Below are positions 52,875-62,265 of a stretch of DNA of 64,000 nt, one piece after another. Under the pieces are notes generated by a model. It saw only the letters and a program-made list of their open reading frames with translations. It ran no database searches and was not told the origin of the DNA. The position numbers and the translations under genes were made by a program. Position 1 is the first letter of the stretch. Each line of letters begins with the position of its first letter. Origin of the DNA: Castellaniella sp035707805 (lineage in GTDB: Bacteria; Pseudomonadota; Gammaproteobacteria; Burkholderiales; Burkholderiaceae_B); assembly GCA_035707805.1 (NCBI GenBank), contig DASSTS010000010.1, positions 25,266-89,265 of the forward strand, given 5' to 3'.

Positions 52875-53719
52875 GACTGGGCCTGTTCTTCGTGGATGGC
52901 GTTCATCAGGGGGTCGTCCTCGTCGTCGTCCTGGCCCAGGTAGGCCTCGATCACCAGGGGATTGGTGCGGATGTCCGCGGGCTTGCCCTCGGCGATCTTC
53001 TTGCCGAAGTTGATGACGACGATGTTGTCGGTGACGTTCATCACCACGCTCATGTCGTGCTCGACCAGGATGACGGTGATCCCGGCGTCGCGGATGGCGC
53101 GGATGGTGTCGTTCAGCCCGGCCGATTCCTGTTCGTTCAGGCCCGCGGCGGGCTCGTCCAGGATGATCAGCTCCGGCCGCGCGACCAGGGTGCGCGCCAT
53201 CTCGACACGGCGCTGCGCGCCGTAGGGCAGGGACGTCGCGATCTCCTGCGCCACGTCGGCCAGGTCCAGCTGGTGCAGGACTTCCATGGCGCGCTCGACC
53301 AGCTCGCGTTCCTCGCGGCGCTGGGCGGGCGTGCGCAACAGCCCCTGCCACCAGGACTGCCGCATCAGCAGGTGCTGCCCGGCGATGACGTTTTCCAGCA
53401 CGGTCATGTCGGCGAACAGCCGGATGGTCTGGAAGGTGCGCCGCACGCCGGCCTTGGCGATCAGGTGGGGCGCCAGGCCGGTGATCTCCTGGCCGTGCCA
53501 GCGGATCTGGCCGTCGGTCGGGCGGTAGACGCCCGTGATCATGTTGAAGACGGTGGTCTTGCCGGCGCCGTTGGGGCCGATCAGGCCGACGATCTCGCCG
53601 CGTCGGACCTGGAAGCTGAGGTCGTCGACGGCGCGCAGGCCGCCGAAGCTGATGCCGACCCGGTCGAGTTCGAGCAGGACTTCGCCGGACGGGGGATTGG
53701 ATGACAGGGGCGGGTTCAT
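52871..53719 (-). CDS. livG: Branched-chain amino-acid ABC transporter ATP-binding protein LivG
   Basis: A 282-residue ATPase: Walker A GPNGAGKTT with FNMITGVYRPTDG after it, then RTFQTIRLFADMTVLENV, a short ATPase signature region LPYGAQRRVEMARTL, and Walker B LIILDEPAAGLNEQE. These are LivG marks. The C-terminus carries an acidic tail after AYLGQ (DDDEDDPLMNAIHEE), longer than usual. Overlaps livM at its start and livF at its end. Confidence 0.95.
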   Translation of the reverse strand: MNPPLSSNPPSGEVLLELDRVGISFGGLRAVDDLSFQVRRGEIVGLIGPNGAGKTTVFNMITGVYRPTDGQIRWHGQEITGLAPHLIAKAGVRRTFQTIRLFADMTVLENVIAGQHLLMRQSWWQGLLRTPAQRREERELVERAMEVLHQLDLADVAQEIATSLPYGAQRRVEMARTLVARPELIILDEPAAGLNEQESAGLNDTIRAIRDAGITVILVEHDMSVVMNVTDNIVVINFGKKIAEGKPADIRTNPLVIEAYLGQDDDEDDPLMNAIHEEQAQS

Positions 53720-54705
53720 AGGGCTCCCTTGCGTGCGGGCCAGATGCCTTGCGGGCGCAGAATCATGACGAGGATCATGGCGATGCCAAAGACCAGGTAG
53801 CGGTACTGGGCGAATTCAGTGAAGATCTGGGGCACCACGAACATCATGGCGGTGCCCAGCAGCACACCCGGCACCGAGGCCTGGCCGCCGACCAGCACGA
53901 TGGCGAACAGGACCACCGAATCGGTGAACTGGAACGAGCCCGGGCTGACCGCCGAGAGCTGCATGGCGAACAGGGTGCCGGCCAGGCCGGCGATGCCTGC
54001 CGACAGCGCGAAGGCGGCGACCTTGTAGTTGCGGGCGTTGACCCCCAGCGTGGTGGCGGCGAGCTCGTCGTGCTTGATGTAGCGGAAGGTGCGTCCCAGG
54101 GACGAGCGGTCCAGGTTGCGCATCAGCCACAGCACGACCGCCATGACGACCCAGTTCAGGTAGAACAGGTCGCTTTGCGTGCCGAACATGTGACCGAACA
54201 GGGTCGGGCCGCTGACGCCGAACAGGCCGTCGGCCCCGCCGGTCAGGCCGAAGAGGTTGTTCTTCATGGCCAGCACGAAGATCGCATTGAAGCCGATGGT
54301 GACCACCAGCAGGTAGTCGCCGCGCAGCTTGACGATGGGCGCCGACAGGATGGCGCCCAGCGCGGCGGCCAGCACGATGGCCACCGGGATCGTCCAGAGG
54401 ATGGGCCAGTTGAAAGTCAGCGACAGGATGGCGCTGGTGTAGGCGCCGATACCGAAGAACACGGCGTGCCCCATGTCGTACATGCCGGCGCGCCCCAGAA
54501 CGATGTCCTGGGACAGGGCCACGATGGAATAGATGGCGAAGATGCCGCCGATGGTGATCCAGGCCGGCGACATGACGGACGGGATGGCCAGGCCGGCGAC
54601 CCACAGCAGCGGGCCGAGGATGCGCAGCAGGCGCGTGCCCGTGCCGGCGGGCGGCGCCGCGGTGGCGGGCGTGGGCTGGGCGGCGGATTGATTGGCGTGA
54701 TTCAT
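53716..54705 (-). CDS. livM: Branched-chain amino-acid ABC transporter permease LivM
   Basis: A 329-residue membrane permease with about ten helices. IYSIVALSQDIVLGRAGMYDMGHAVFFGIGAY covers the LivM opening motif (about residues 58-90), and FALSAGIAGLAGTLFAMQL is the conserved loop. The C-terminus has MILRPQGIWP. The N-terminal 30 residues are Ala/Pro-rich. It follows livH by 3 bases and overlaps livG by 4. Confidence 0.94.
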   Translation of the reverse strand: MNHANQSAAQPTPATAAPPAGTGTRLLRILGPLLWVAGLAIPSVMSPAWITIGGIFAIYSIVALSQDIVLGRAGMYDMGHAVFFGIGAYTSAILSLTFNWPILWTIPVAIVLAAALGAILSAPIVKLRGDYLLVVTIGFNAIFVLAMKNNLFGLTGGADGLFGVSGPTLFGHMFGTQSDLFYLNWVVMAVVLWLMRNLDRSSLGRTFRYIKHDELAATTLGVNARNYKVAAFALSAGIAGLAGTLFAMQLSAVSPGSFQFTDSVVLFAIVLVGGQASVPGVLLGTAMMFVVPQIFTEFAQYRYLVFGIAMILVMILRPQGIWPARKGAL

Positions 54706-54708
54706 GGC

Positions 54709-55611
54709 TTAGACCTTTTCTGCGACACGTTCGCCCAGCAGCCCGGAGGGGCGCACCAGCAGGATGGCGATCAGCAGGGCGAAGGTGATGGCGTCCTGCC
54801 AGGAACTGGAGATGTATCCCGCGGCGAAGGCATTGAACAGGCCCAGCACCAGGCCGCCCAGCATGGCGCCGGGGATGTTCCCGATGCCGCCGATGATGGC
54901 CGCGATGAAGGCGTTCAGGCCGTAGGACCAGCCCATGGTGAAGTAGGTCTGGCGGTAGTACAGGCCGATGAACAGGCCGCCAATCGCACCCAGGACCGGG
55001 CCGATGATGAAGACCATGGCGATGACGCGGTTGACGTTGATGCCCATCAGGCGGGCGGCGTCCTGGTCGATCGCGGTGGCGCGGATCGCGGTGCCCACCC
55101 GGGTGTGGTGCACGAAGAAATAGAGCGCGGCCATCAGCAGGAAGGCGCAGATGATGATCAGCAGCTGGACGAAGCTGAGGTAGGCGCCGCCGATCTGCCA
55201 GCTGATGTTGGGCAGCAGGTTGTTAGGGAACACCTGCACGTTGGGCGACCAGATCAGCATGATGCCGTTCTCGATCAGCATCGAGGCGCCCAGGGCCGAG
55301 ACGACGGCCGACAGGCGGTGCGCCTTGCGCAGCGGCTTGTAGGCGAACTGGTCGAGCAGGGTGCCGGCAACGGCGACGACGATCATGGCGATCAGGAACG
55401 CCAGGACCAGGAGTACGGGGGTGGACAGGCCGCCGAGGGCGCCCGATGTCAGGGTGGTCAGGCCGATGAAGGCCCCAAGGATGCACAAGTCGCCGTGGGC
55501 GAAGTTGATCATCTTCAGCACCCCGTACACCATCGTGTAGCCCAGGGCGATCAGGGCATAGATGCCGCCGACCGTGACCCCGTTGATGAATTGCTGGAGG
55601 ATAAAGTCCAT
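54709..55611 (-). CDS. livH: Branched-chain amino-acid ABC transporter permease LivH
   Basis: A 300-residue permease. It starts ILQQFINGVTVGGIYALIAL and then GYTMVYGVLKMINFAHGDL, the LivH signature; NVNRVIAMVFIIGPVLGAIGG and the closing LLVRPSGLLGERV follow. It partners with LivM. A 148-base gap with two hairpins separates it from the binding-protein gene upstream. Confidence 0.95.
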   Translation of the reverse strand: MDFILQQFINGVTVGGIYALIALGYTMVYGVLKMINFAHGDLCILGAFIGLTTLTSGALGGLSTPVLLVLAFLIAMIVVAVAGTLLDQFAYKPLRKAHRLSAVVSALGASMLIENGIMLIWSPNVQVFPNNLLPNISWQIGGAYLSFVQLLIIICAFLLMAALYFFVHHTRVGTAIRATAIDQDAARLMGINVNRVIAMVFIIGPVLGAIGGLFIGLYYRQTYFTMGWSYGLNAFIAAIIGGIGNIPGAMLGGLVLGLFNAFAAGYISSSWQDAITFALLIAILLVRPSGLLGERVAEKV

Positions 55612-55759
55612 CGATCGGTTTCCGTGGTGGTTCGCGAGGCGCCGTGGCGGAATGAGAGCCGCCGGCCAAGCGCCGGAAGCGCATTCCCCGCGCGAAGGCG
55701 GGGAGGCGAAGAGGGCGTCGGGGCAGCGGATGCCGCCCCGGCGCCGGGTTCCGGGAGGC
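55612..55759 (-). promoter_or_regulatory. Hairpin-containing spacer between livK and livH
   Basis: A 148-base spacer. It holds CCCCGC-GCGAAG-GCGGGG (55686-55703) and CGGGGCAGC-GGAT-GCCGCCCCG (55719-55740, one mismatch). Such stems after binding-protein genes often lower downstream expression relative to the binding protein. No gene is seen. Confidence 0.5.
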
Positions 55760-56908
55760 TTACTTGGCTTCCGGGTAGATGGTCTTGTAGCCGCCGCCAG
55801 CCTGGACTTCGAAGGCGGACATCGGGCTGCCGATGCGTTCGCCCTTGTCGTCCCAGGTGAAGGGGCCGGTCAGGCCGTTGAAGGGTTGCTTCATGTTGTG
55901 CAGCCAGGGGATGAGCTTGGCGGTGTCCGTGCTCTTGGTGCTCTCGATGGCGGCCAGGACGGCGCGCAGCCCATCGGCGTTGGTGAAGGTGTAGATGCTG
56001 GGGGGCGGAGCGCCGAAGGCCTTGGTGTAGTCGGCCAGGAATTGCTTGGCTTCCGGATAGGGCAGGTTCTCGGGGGCCGGCACGTTGACGATCACCGCGC
56101 CCGCCGCGGCGTTGCCGGCGATCTTGGCGAAGTTCTCGTTCTGGTTGGCGTCGCCGCCGACGAAGACGGTGTCCATGCCCAGTTGCTTCATCTGGGCGCG
56201 GATCAGGCCGCCGTCGGTGTAGTAGCCGGAGAAGAACAGCACGTCCGGGTTCTTGGACTTGAGCTTGGTCAGCACGGCGCTGTAGTCCTGCGTGCCGGCA
56301 TTGATGAAGTCTTCGGCCACGATGTTGCCGCCGGCGCTCTTGATCGCGGAGGTGGCTGCCTTGGCCAGGCCGGTGGCGTAGCTGGAGTGGTCGCTGAGGA
56401 TGGCGATGCGCTTGTACTGCTTCACCTTGACGAAGTAGTTGGCGACGAATTCGGCCTCGTCGCTGTTGGGCGGCGCGTTGCGGAAGAAGGTCTTCCAGCC
56501 TTTCTGCGTCAGTTCGTCGCTGGTGCCGTCGGAGGTCTGGATGACGTTGGCGGCGGAGTAGATCGGGGCGGCGGCCAGGGCGGCGCCGCTGGTGTAGGTG
56601 CCGATCACGGCGATCACGCCTTCGTTGACCAGCTTGCGGGCGCAGATGGCGGCCTGGGCGGCCTTGCCTTCGTCGTCGCAGACGGTGACTTCGATCTTGC
56701 GGCCGAGGATGCCGCCGGCGTCGTTGTGCTGCTTGGCGAGCAGCTTGACGCCGTTTTCGATGCCCTGGCCTTCCGCCGCGTATTCGCCGGTGATCGGCGC
56801 CTGAACCCCGATCTTGATGGGGCCGTCGGCGGCCACGGCGGTGCCCAGCCCCATCAGGGCCAATGAAACCGCAGCAGAAAGCGTGGAAATTTTTGTCAGC
56901 CTGCTCAT
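55760..56908 (-). CDS. livK: Branched-chain amino-acid binding protein (LivK/LivJ type)
   Basis: A 382-residue periplasmic protein. Signal peptide of 27 residues (SLALMGLGTAVAAD end), then IKIGVQAPITGEYAAEGQGI, the standard Peripla_BP_6 start, with TVCDDEGKAAQAAICARKLV and IGTYTSGAALAAAPIY. ATG 56908 has AAAGGAG upstream on the minus strand. First gene of the liv cluster. Confidence 0.95.
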   Translation of the reverse strand: MSRLTKISTLSAAVSLALMGLGTAVAADGPIKIGVQAPITGEYAAEGQGIENGVKLLAKQHNDAGGILGRKIEVTVCDDEGKAAQAAICARKLVNEGVIAVIGTYTSGAALAAAPIYSAANVIQTSDGTSDELTQKGWKTFFRNAPPNSDEAEFVANYFVKVKQYKRIAILSDHSSYATGLAKAATSAIKSAGGNIVAEDFINAGTQDYSAVLTKLKSKNPDVLFFSGYYTDGGLIRAQMKQLGMDTVFVGGDANQNENFAKIAGNAAAGAVIVNVPAPENLPYPEAKQFLADYTKAFGAPPPSIYTFTNADGLRAVLAAIESTKSTDTAKLIPWLHNMKQPFNGLTGPFTWDDKGERIGSPMSAFEVQAGGGYKTIYPEAK

Positions 56909-57148
56909 GTGTGGATTCTCCTTTGCATGGACCCGGATGGAACCATATATCCGTAATATATTAAGAGTGCCGGTGCGGCACCATGAGGGTCTTCCCGGAC
57001 GAAACAGGTGCAACCATTCTTGACCGCGGAAGCTGAGACGCAGTTTAACCATCGTCCCCTCAAGGTACAACCCAGGGGTTTTACTAATATGCCCTCCGCC
57101 CGGGTTCCACAGGTTTGACCTTTGGCGGTCCGGGGTATCCGGCGGGAC
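56909..57148 (-). promoter_or_regulatory. AT-rich upstream region of the liv operon
   Basis: A 240-base region between livK and dut. It contains the palindrome TAATATATTA (56954-56963) next to TATATGG, an AT-rich patch likely to hold the livK promoter. No open gene and no clear terminator for dut is seen. Confidence 0.35.
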
Positions 57149-57616
57149 TCATTGCCGGCCCGTGCTGCCGAATCCGCCGGTGCCGCGCTCGGTCTCGGTG
57201 TCGAAGACGTCGGTGAGCCGCAGGTCCACCTGGACCACGGGCTGGAACAGCAGCTGCGCGATGCGTTCGCCGGGCTGGATGTCGTAGGCCTGGTCGCCGT
57301 CGTTGCTCAGCAGGACCTTGATCTCGCCGTGATAGTCGGCATCGATCACGCCGATGCCCTGGGACACGCGGATGCCGTGCTTCATGGCGAGCCCGGAGCG
57401 CGAGGCCACGATGGCCACCAGGCCGGGGTCCATCATGTTCAGCGCGAGCCCGGTGGGGATGGCCAGGCGCTCGCCCGGGCGCAGCGTCCGGGGAGCGTCC
57501 AGGCAGGCGCGCAGGTCCATGGCGGCCGAGCCGCTGGTGGCGTAGTCCGGCAGCGGGATGGCGTCGCTGCCCAGCAGGGGGTTGACGATGCGGGCCTGTA
57601 TGAGTCGTCGTTGCAT
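57149..57616 (-). CDS. dut: dUTP pyrophosphatase
   Basis: A 155-residue trimeric dUTPase. All five motifs are visible: SGSAAMDLRA, ASRSGLAMKHG, QGIGVIDADYHGEIKV, GERIAQLLFQP and RGTGGFGSTG. It removes dUTP and supplies dUMP. It lies downstream of coaBC, a common neighbour, with a large hairpin between them. Confidence 0.97.
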   Translation of the reverse strand: MQRRLIQARIVNPLLGSDAIPLPDYATSGSAAMDLRACLDAPRTLRPGERLAIPTGLALNMMDPGLVAIVASRSGLAMKHGIRVSQGIGVIDADYHGEIKVLLSNDGDQAYDIQPGERIAQLLFQPVVQVDLRLTDVFDTETERGTGGFGSTGRQ

Positions 57617-57637
57617 GGCGGGAATCCGGAAGGTGAA

Positions 57638-57679
57638 GGCGGACGCCGCCGGGCCCCGGCGGGCCCGGCGGCGTCCGCC
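57638..57679. repeat. Very stable 18-bp hairpin between coaBC and dut
   Basis: GGCGGACGCCGCCGGGCC (57638-57655) is followed by a 6-base loop and its exact complement (57662-57679). It is almost all G and C and lies 22 bases before the dut start codon. No T-run. It may end coaBC mRNA in part, or control dut translation. Confidence 0.8.
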
Positions 57680-57686
57680 GGGAAAT

Positions 57687-58883
57687 CTATGAGGAACGGC
57701 GTGCGGCGATCCAGGCCACGAGCTGCCGCGCTGCCTGGAGCTTGGGCTGGCGCGCCAGGGGATGGGCGCCCTCGTCGTCGAAGATCACGAGTTCGGTGTC
57801 GGCAGCGTCCATCGCCTGCTGGGCGAGGTTGCCGACGATGACGGGGATGCCCTTGCGCCGCCGTTTTTCCTGGGCGTGTTCGTGCAGGCGTTCGGTCTCG
57901 GCGGCAAAGCCGACGCACCAGGGGCCGCCGGGCAGCGCCGCGACCTCGGCCAGGATGTCGGGGTTCTGGACGAAATCCAGCGCGGGCGGCTGGCCGCCGG
58001 GCTGTTTCTTCAATTTGGCGGCGGACGGGTTGGCGATGCCCCAGTCGGCGACGGCGGCCACGGCGATGAAAATGTCCGCCTCGCCGGCGTGCGCCATCAC
58101 GGCGGCGTGCATGTCGCGCGCCTGGGGGGTGTCGATGCGGGTGACGCCGTCGGGGCAAGGCAGGGCGGTGGGGCCCGAGACCAGCGTCACCCGGGCGCCG
58201 GCCTCGGCGGCCGCTCGCGCCAGGGCGTAGCCCATGCGGCCGGACGAGCGGTTGGTCAGGACGCGGACCGGATCAATGATCTCGCTGGTGGGCCCGGCGG
58301 TGATCAGCACGCGCTGTCCGGCCAGCACCTTGGGCTGGAAGAACGCGATCACGGCGCGCAGGATCTGGTCGGGCTCCATCATGCGTCCCGAGCCGGTCTC
58401 GCCGCAGGCCTGGTCGCCCTCGGCGGGGCCGATCAAGGTCACGCCGTCGGCCTGCAGCTGCGCGGCATTGCGCTGCGTGGCGGGATGGGTCCACATCTCG
58501 TGGTTCATGGCCGGCGCCGCCAGCAGCGGCACGGCGCCGCGCGCCACGCACAGGGTCGCCAGCAGGTCGTCGGCCAGCCCGTGCGCCAGCCTGGCCAGGA
58601 AATCCGTGCTCGCCGGCACGATCAGGATCGCGTCCGCGCCCCGGCCGAGGTTGATGTGCGCCATGCGGTTGTCCATGCGGCTGTCCCAGGCATCCACCCA
58701 CACCGGGCGGCCCGAGAGGGCCTGCATGGTGGCCGGCGTGATGAAGCCGGTCGCGGCCTCGGTCATGACCACGTCGACCGTGGCGCCCTCGTCCTGCAGC
58801 CGGCGCAGCAATTCGGCGGATTTGTAGCAGGCGATGCCCCCCGTCAGCCCGAGGACGATGCGTTTGCCCGAGAGATCCGGCAT
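57687..58883 (-). CDS. coaBC: Bifunctional phosphopantothenoylcysteine decarboxylase / phosphopantothenate-cysteine ligase
   Basis: A 398-residue two-step coenzyme A enzyme. The flavin CoaC half shows LTGGIACYKSAELLRRL, the catalytic motif PAMNHEMW and the substrate-flap Cys in ACGETGSGRM. The CoaB half opens at ITAGPTSEIIDPVRVLTNRS and has SSGRMGYALA. Length is family-typical. It starts 9 bases after lspA. Confidence 0.96.
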   Translation of the reverse strand: MPDLSGKRIVLGLTGGIACYKSAELLRRLQDEGATVDVVMTEAATGFITPATMQALSGRPVWVDAWDSRMDNRMAHINLGRGADAILIVPASTDFLARLAHGLADDLLATLCVARGAVPLLAAPAMNHEMWTHPATQRNAAQLQADGVTLIGPAEGDQACGETGSGRMMEPDQILRAVIAFFQPKVLAGQRVLITAGPTSEIIDPVRVLTNRSSGRMGYALARAAAEAGARVTLVSGPTALPCPDGVTRIDTPQARDMHAAVMAHAGEADIFIAVAAVADWGIANPSAAKLKKQPGGQPPALDFVQNPDILAEVAALPGGPWCVGFAAETERLHEHAQEKRRRKGIPVIVGNLAQQAMDAADTELVIFDDEGAHPLARQPKLQAARQLVAWIAARRSS

Positions 58884-58892
58884 GGCGTTTCC

Positions 58893-59447
58893 TTATGATG
58901 AGCGGGCGCGCCGCGCGCGCAGGATTTCGTCCAGGATCAGCAGCCCGGCGCCGCAGGTGATGGCGACGTCGGCGACGTTGAAGGCCGGGAAATACCAGGC
59001 GTCGCGCCAGTGGAACAGCAGGAAATCGACGACGTGGCCGTGCATCACCCGGTCGATGGCGTTGCCCACGGCGCCGCCCAGAATGCAGGCGAGGGCGACG
59101 CACAGCAGGCGCTGGCCGCTGTGCGTGTAGAGCCAGCGCAGGATCAGCGCCGCCGCCAGCAGGGCGATGCCGGTGAAGAGCCAGCGCTGCGCGCCGCCGC
59201 CCTCGGCCAGGAAGCTGAAGGCGGCGCCGGTGTTGAACAGCAGCGTCAGGTCGAACACCGGCAGGATGCGGATGCGCTCGGCGTATGCCAGGGCGTCCAG
59301 GACCCAGGCCTTGGTGGCCTGGTCCAGCAGGATCACGACCGCCGCCCAGACCAGCCAGCCCGCCAGCGCGCGCAGGCGGGCGGCGGCCGCGCCCGGCGCG
59401 CCGTCCGTGGCGGCGGGGCGGGCCTCAGGCATGGCGGCGCTCTTCAC
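58893..59447 (-). CDS. lspA: Lipoprotein signal peptidase (signal peptidase II)
   Basis: A 184-residue inner-membrane aspartic protease. Motifs: VILLDQATKAWV, NTGAAFSFL, GNAIDRV with the first catalytic Asp, and FNVADVAI with the second. It processes the lipoproteins seen elsewhere in the window. ATG 59447 overlaps the ileS end by 23 bases; ATG 59432 (MPEARP) is an alternative with a shorter overlap. The N-terminal 25 residues are a cytoplasmic extension. Confidence 0.95.
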   Translation of the reverse strand: MKSAAMPEARPAATDGAPGAAAARLRALAGWLVWAAVVILLDQATKAWVLDALAYAERIRILPVFDLTLLFNTGAAFSFLAEGGGAQRWLFTGIALLAAALILRWLYTHSGQRLLCVALACILGGAVGNAIDRVMHGHVVDFLLFHWRDAWYFPAFNVADVAITCGAGLLILDEILRARRARSS

Positions 59448-62265
59448 CGTCGCCGAACAGATTGTCGACGCAGCGGCCGCAGAGTTCGGGGTGCGCGGGA
59501 TCCTGGCCGACGTCGGCGCGATGGTGCCAGCAGCGGCCGCATTTCTCGTGCTCCGTCGCTCGCACCTGGATGCGCAGGGCGCCGTCGCCCGGGTGGGTGT
59601 CGGCGCGGGACACCAGCATCACGAAACGCAGGTCTTCGCCAAGGCTTTGCAGCAGGGCGAGATCCTCGCCCGAGGCGTGGTAGTCGATCTCGGCGGCCAG
59701 CGACGAGCCGATCTCGCCGCGCGCGCGCACGGCCTCGATCTCGCGCATGGTCTCGGCGCGGATCTCGCGCAGCCGCGTCCAGCGCGCGACCAGGCGGTCG
59801 GCGTCGGCCGGGACCGGCAGGACGTGGAAGAGCTCGGTGAAGATCGTGGGCGAGCCGGGGTTGCCGCCCAGGTCCGCCCAGGCCTCCTCGACCGTGAAGG
59901 ACAGGATCGGGGCCAGCAGCTTGAGCAGCGCGTGGGTGACGTGGTGCAGCGCGGTCTGCGCGGCGCGGCGGGCGGCGCTGTCCTTGCCGGTGGTGTACAG
60001 GCGGTCCTTCAGGATGTCCAGGTAGAAGGCGCCCAGGTCCTCGGAGCAGAAGATCTGCAGGCGGGCCACCGCCGTATGGAATTCATAGCGTTCGTAGGCC
60101 CCCAGGACCTCGGCCTGCATCGCCGCCGTCATTTGCAGCGCATAGCGGTCGATCTCCAGCAGCTCGGCGGGCGGCACGGCGTCCGTGGCCGGGTCGAAGT
60201 CGGCCAGGTTGCCCAGCAGGAACTTCAGGGTATTGCGGATGCGGCGGTAGGACTCGACGACGCGGTCCAGGATCTGCTTGGAGATCGAGAGCTCGCCGGA
60301 ATAGTCGGTGGAGGCGGTCCACAGGCGCAGGATCTCGGCGCCCAGGGTGTTGGAGACCTCTTGAGGAAAGACGACGTTGCCGACCGACTTGCTCATTTTC
60401 TTGCCCTGGCCGTCCACGACGAAGCCGTGGGTCAGCAGCGCCTTGTAGGGCGGGCGGCCGTAGAGCATGCAGCCGGTCAGCAGCGAGGAATGGAACCAGC
60501 CGCGGTGCTGGTCCGAGCCTTCGAGGTACAGGTCGGCGGGCCAGGCGAGCTGCTGCGCGTGGGATCCTTTCAGGCAGTGGTCCTGCCCGCCCAGCACGGT
60601 CGCATGCGTGGTGCCCGAGTCGAACCAGACGTCCAGCGTGTCGCGGTTCTTTTCGTACTGCTCGGCCTCGTCGCCCAGCAGGTCGCGCGGGTCCAGGGTC
60701 TGCCAGGCCTCGATGCCGTCGCGCTCGACGCGCTGCGCGACCAGGTCCAGCAGTTCCGGCGTGCGCGGATGCAGGGCGCCGGTTTCCTTGTGGACGAAGA
60801 AAGCCATGGGCACGCCCCACTGGCGCTGGCGCGACAGGGTCCAGTCGGGACGGTTGGCGATCATGGCGTGCAGGCGGGCGCGCCCCCAGGCGGGGTAGAA
60901 GGCGGTGTCGTCCACGCCCTTGAGGGCCATCTCGCGCAGGGTCGGGCCGGATTGCGGCTGGACGTCCATGCCGGCGAACCACTGGCTGGTGGCGCGGTAG
61001 ATGATCGGGGTCTTGTGGCGCCAGCAGTGCATGTAGCTGTGCGCGTGGGATTCGGTGTGCAGCAGGCTGCCGGCCTCGCGCAGGGCGTCCACGATGCGCG
61101 GATTGGCCTTCCAGATCATCTCGCCGCCGAACAGCGGCAGGCTGTCGGCGTAGTGGCCGTTGCCCAGCACCGGGTTGAGGATGTCGGTGTCGGCCATGCC
61201 GTGGGCCTTGCACGACAGGAAATCCTCGACGCCGTAGGCCGGTGCCGAGTGCACGACGCCGGTGCCCGAATCCAGGGTCACATAGTCGCCCAGGTACACC
61301 GGCGACAGGCGCCGGTAGCCCGGGTCGGCCTCGTAGAGCGGATGGCGGAACCGCAGCCCGTCCAGCGCCTGGCCGGGAGCGCGGGCGATGATGGCGCCTT
61401 GCACGCCCCAGCGGCTCAGGCAGGATTCGGCCAGTTCGCTGGCGACGATCAAGAGCGGCCCCGTGGCGCGAGGCTCGTCCAGGCGCAGCAGGGCGTATTC
61501 ATGGTCCGGGTGCAGGTTCAGCGCCTGGTTGGCCGGCAGCGTCCAGGGCGTCGTGGTCCAGATCACGATGGCGCCGGGGTCGACCTCACCGGGCAGGCCG
61601 AAGGCGCGCGCCACGGCCGCGCGGTCGTCGAAGGCGAAGGCCACGTCCACGGACGGGTCCTTGCGGTCGGCGTACTCGACCTCGGCCTCGGCCAGGGCCG
61701 AGCCGCAGTCGAAACACCAGTTCACGGGCTTGAGGCCGCGGAAGACGAAGCCCTTTTCCATGATGCGCGCCAGCGCCCGCAGCTCGTCGGCCTCGTTGTG
61801 CGGATTCATGGTCAGGTAGGGGTTGTCCCACTCGGCCAGCACGCCCAGGCGCTTGAAGTCGGCGCGCTGGCGCTCGATCTGCTCGGCCGCGTAGGCGCGG
61901 GCCTTGGCCTGGACCTCGGCCACGGGCAGGTGCTTGCCGTATTTCTTTTCGATCTGGATCTCGATCGGCATGCCGTGGCAGTCCCAGCCCGGCACGTAGT
62001 GGGCGTCGTAGCCGGCCATGTTGCGGCTCTTGACGATGATGTCTTTCAGGATCTTGTTGACCGCGTGGCCGATATGGATGTCGCCGTTGGCGTACGGCGG
62101 CCCGTCGTGCAGCACGAAGCGCGGCCGCCCGCGGCTGGCCGCGCGGATGGCCTGGTACACGTGGTTTTCTTCCCATTGGGCCACCCAGGCGGGTTCGCGC
62201 CTGGCAAGGTCGCCCCGCATGGGGAAGGGGGTGTCGGGCAGGTTGAGGGTCTTTTTATAGTCCAT
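59425..62265 (-). CDS. ileS: Isoleucyl-tRNA synthetase
   Basis: A 946-residue class I synthetase. HIGH motif region: PPYANGDIHIGHAVNK; KMSKS motif: GKKMSKSVGNVV; a C-terminal zinc site with CGRCWHH and CGRC. The editing domain is present in the middle. ATG 62265 (MDYKKTLNLPDT) matches E. coli IleS; a TTG at 62274 is possible. The start overlaps the end of ribF by 11 bases and the stop overlaps lspA, the conserved ribF-ileS-lspA order. Confidence 0.97.
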   Translation of the reverse strand: MDYKKTLNLPDTPFPMRGDLARREPAWVAQWEENHVYQAIRAASRGRPRFVLHDGPPYANGDIHIGHAVNKILKDIIVKSRNMAGYDAHYVPGWDCHGMPIEIQIEKKYGKHLPVAEVQAKARAYAAEQIERQRADFKRLGVLAEWDNPYLTMNPHNEADELRALARIMEKGFVFRGLKPVNWCFDCGSALAEAEVEYADRKDPSVDVAFAFDDRAAVARAFGLPGEVDPGAIVIWTTTPWTLPANQALNLHPDHEYALLRLDEPRATGPLLIVASELAESCLSRWGVQGAIIARAPGQALDGLRFRHPLYEADPGYRRLSPVYLGDYVTLDSGTGVVHSAPAYGVEDFLSCKAHGMADTDILNPVLGNGHYADSLPLFGGEMIWKANPRIVDALREAGSLLHTESHAHSYMHCWRHKTPIIYRATSQWFAGMDVQPQSGPTLREMALKGVDDTAFYPAWGRARLHAMIANRPDWTLSRQRQWGVPMAFFVHKETGALHPRTPELLDLVAQRVERDGIEAWQTLDPRDLLGDEAEQYEKNRDTLDVWFDSGTTHATVLGGQDHCLKGSHAQQLAWPADLYLEGSDQHRGWFHSSLLTGCMLYGRPPYKALLTHGFVVDGQGKKMSKSVGNVVFPQEVSNTLGAEILRLWTASTDYSGELSISKQILDRVVESYRRIRNTLKFLLGNLADFDPATDAVPPAELLEIDRYALQMTAAMQAEVLGAYERYEFHTAVARLQIFCSEDLGAFYLDILKDRLYTTGKDSAARRAAQTALHHVTHALLKLLAPILSFTVEEAWADLGGNPGSPTIFTELFHVLPVPADADRLVARWTRLREIRAETMREIEAVRARGEIGSSLAAEIDYHASGEDLALLQSLGEDLRFVMLVSRADTHPGDGALRIQVRATEHEKCGRCWHHRADVGQDPAHPELCGRCVDNLFGDGEERRHA

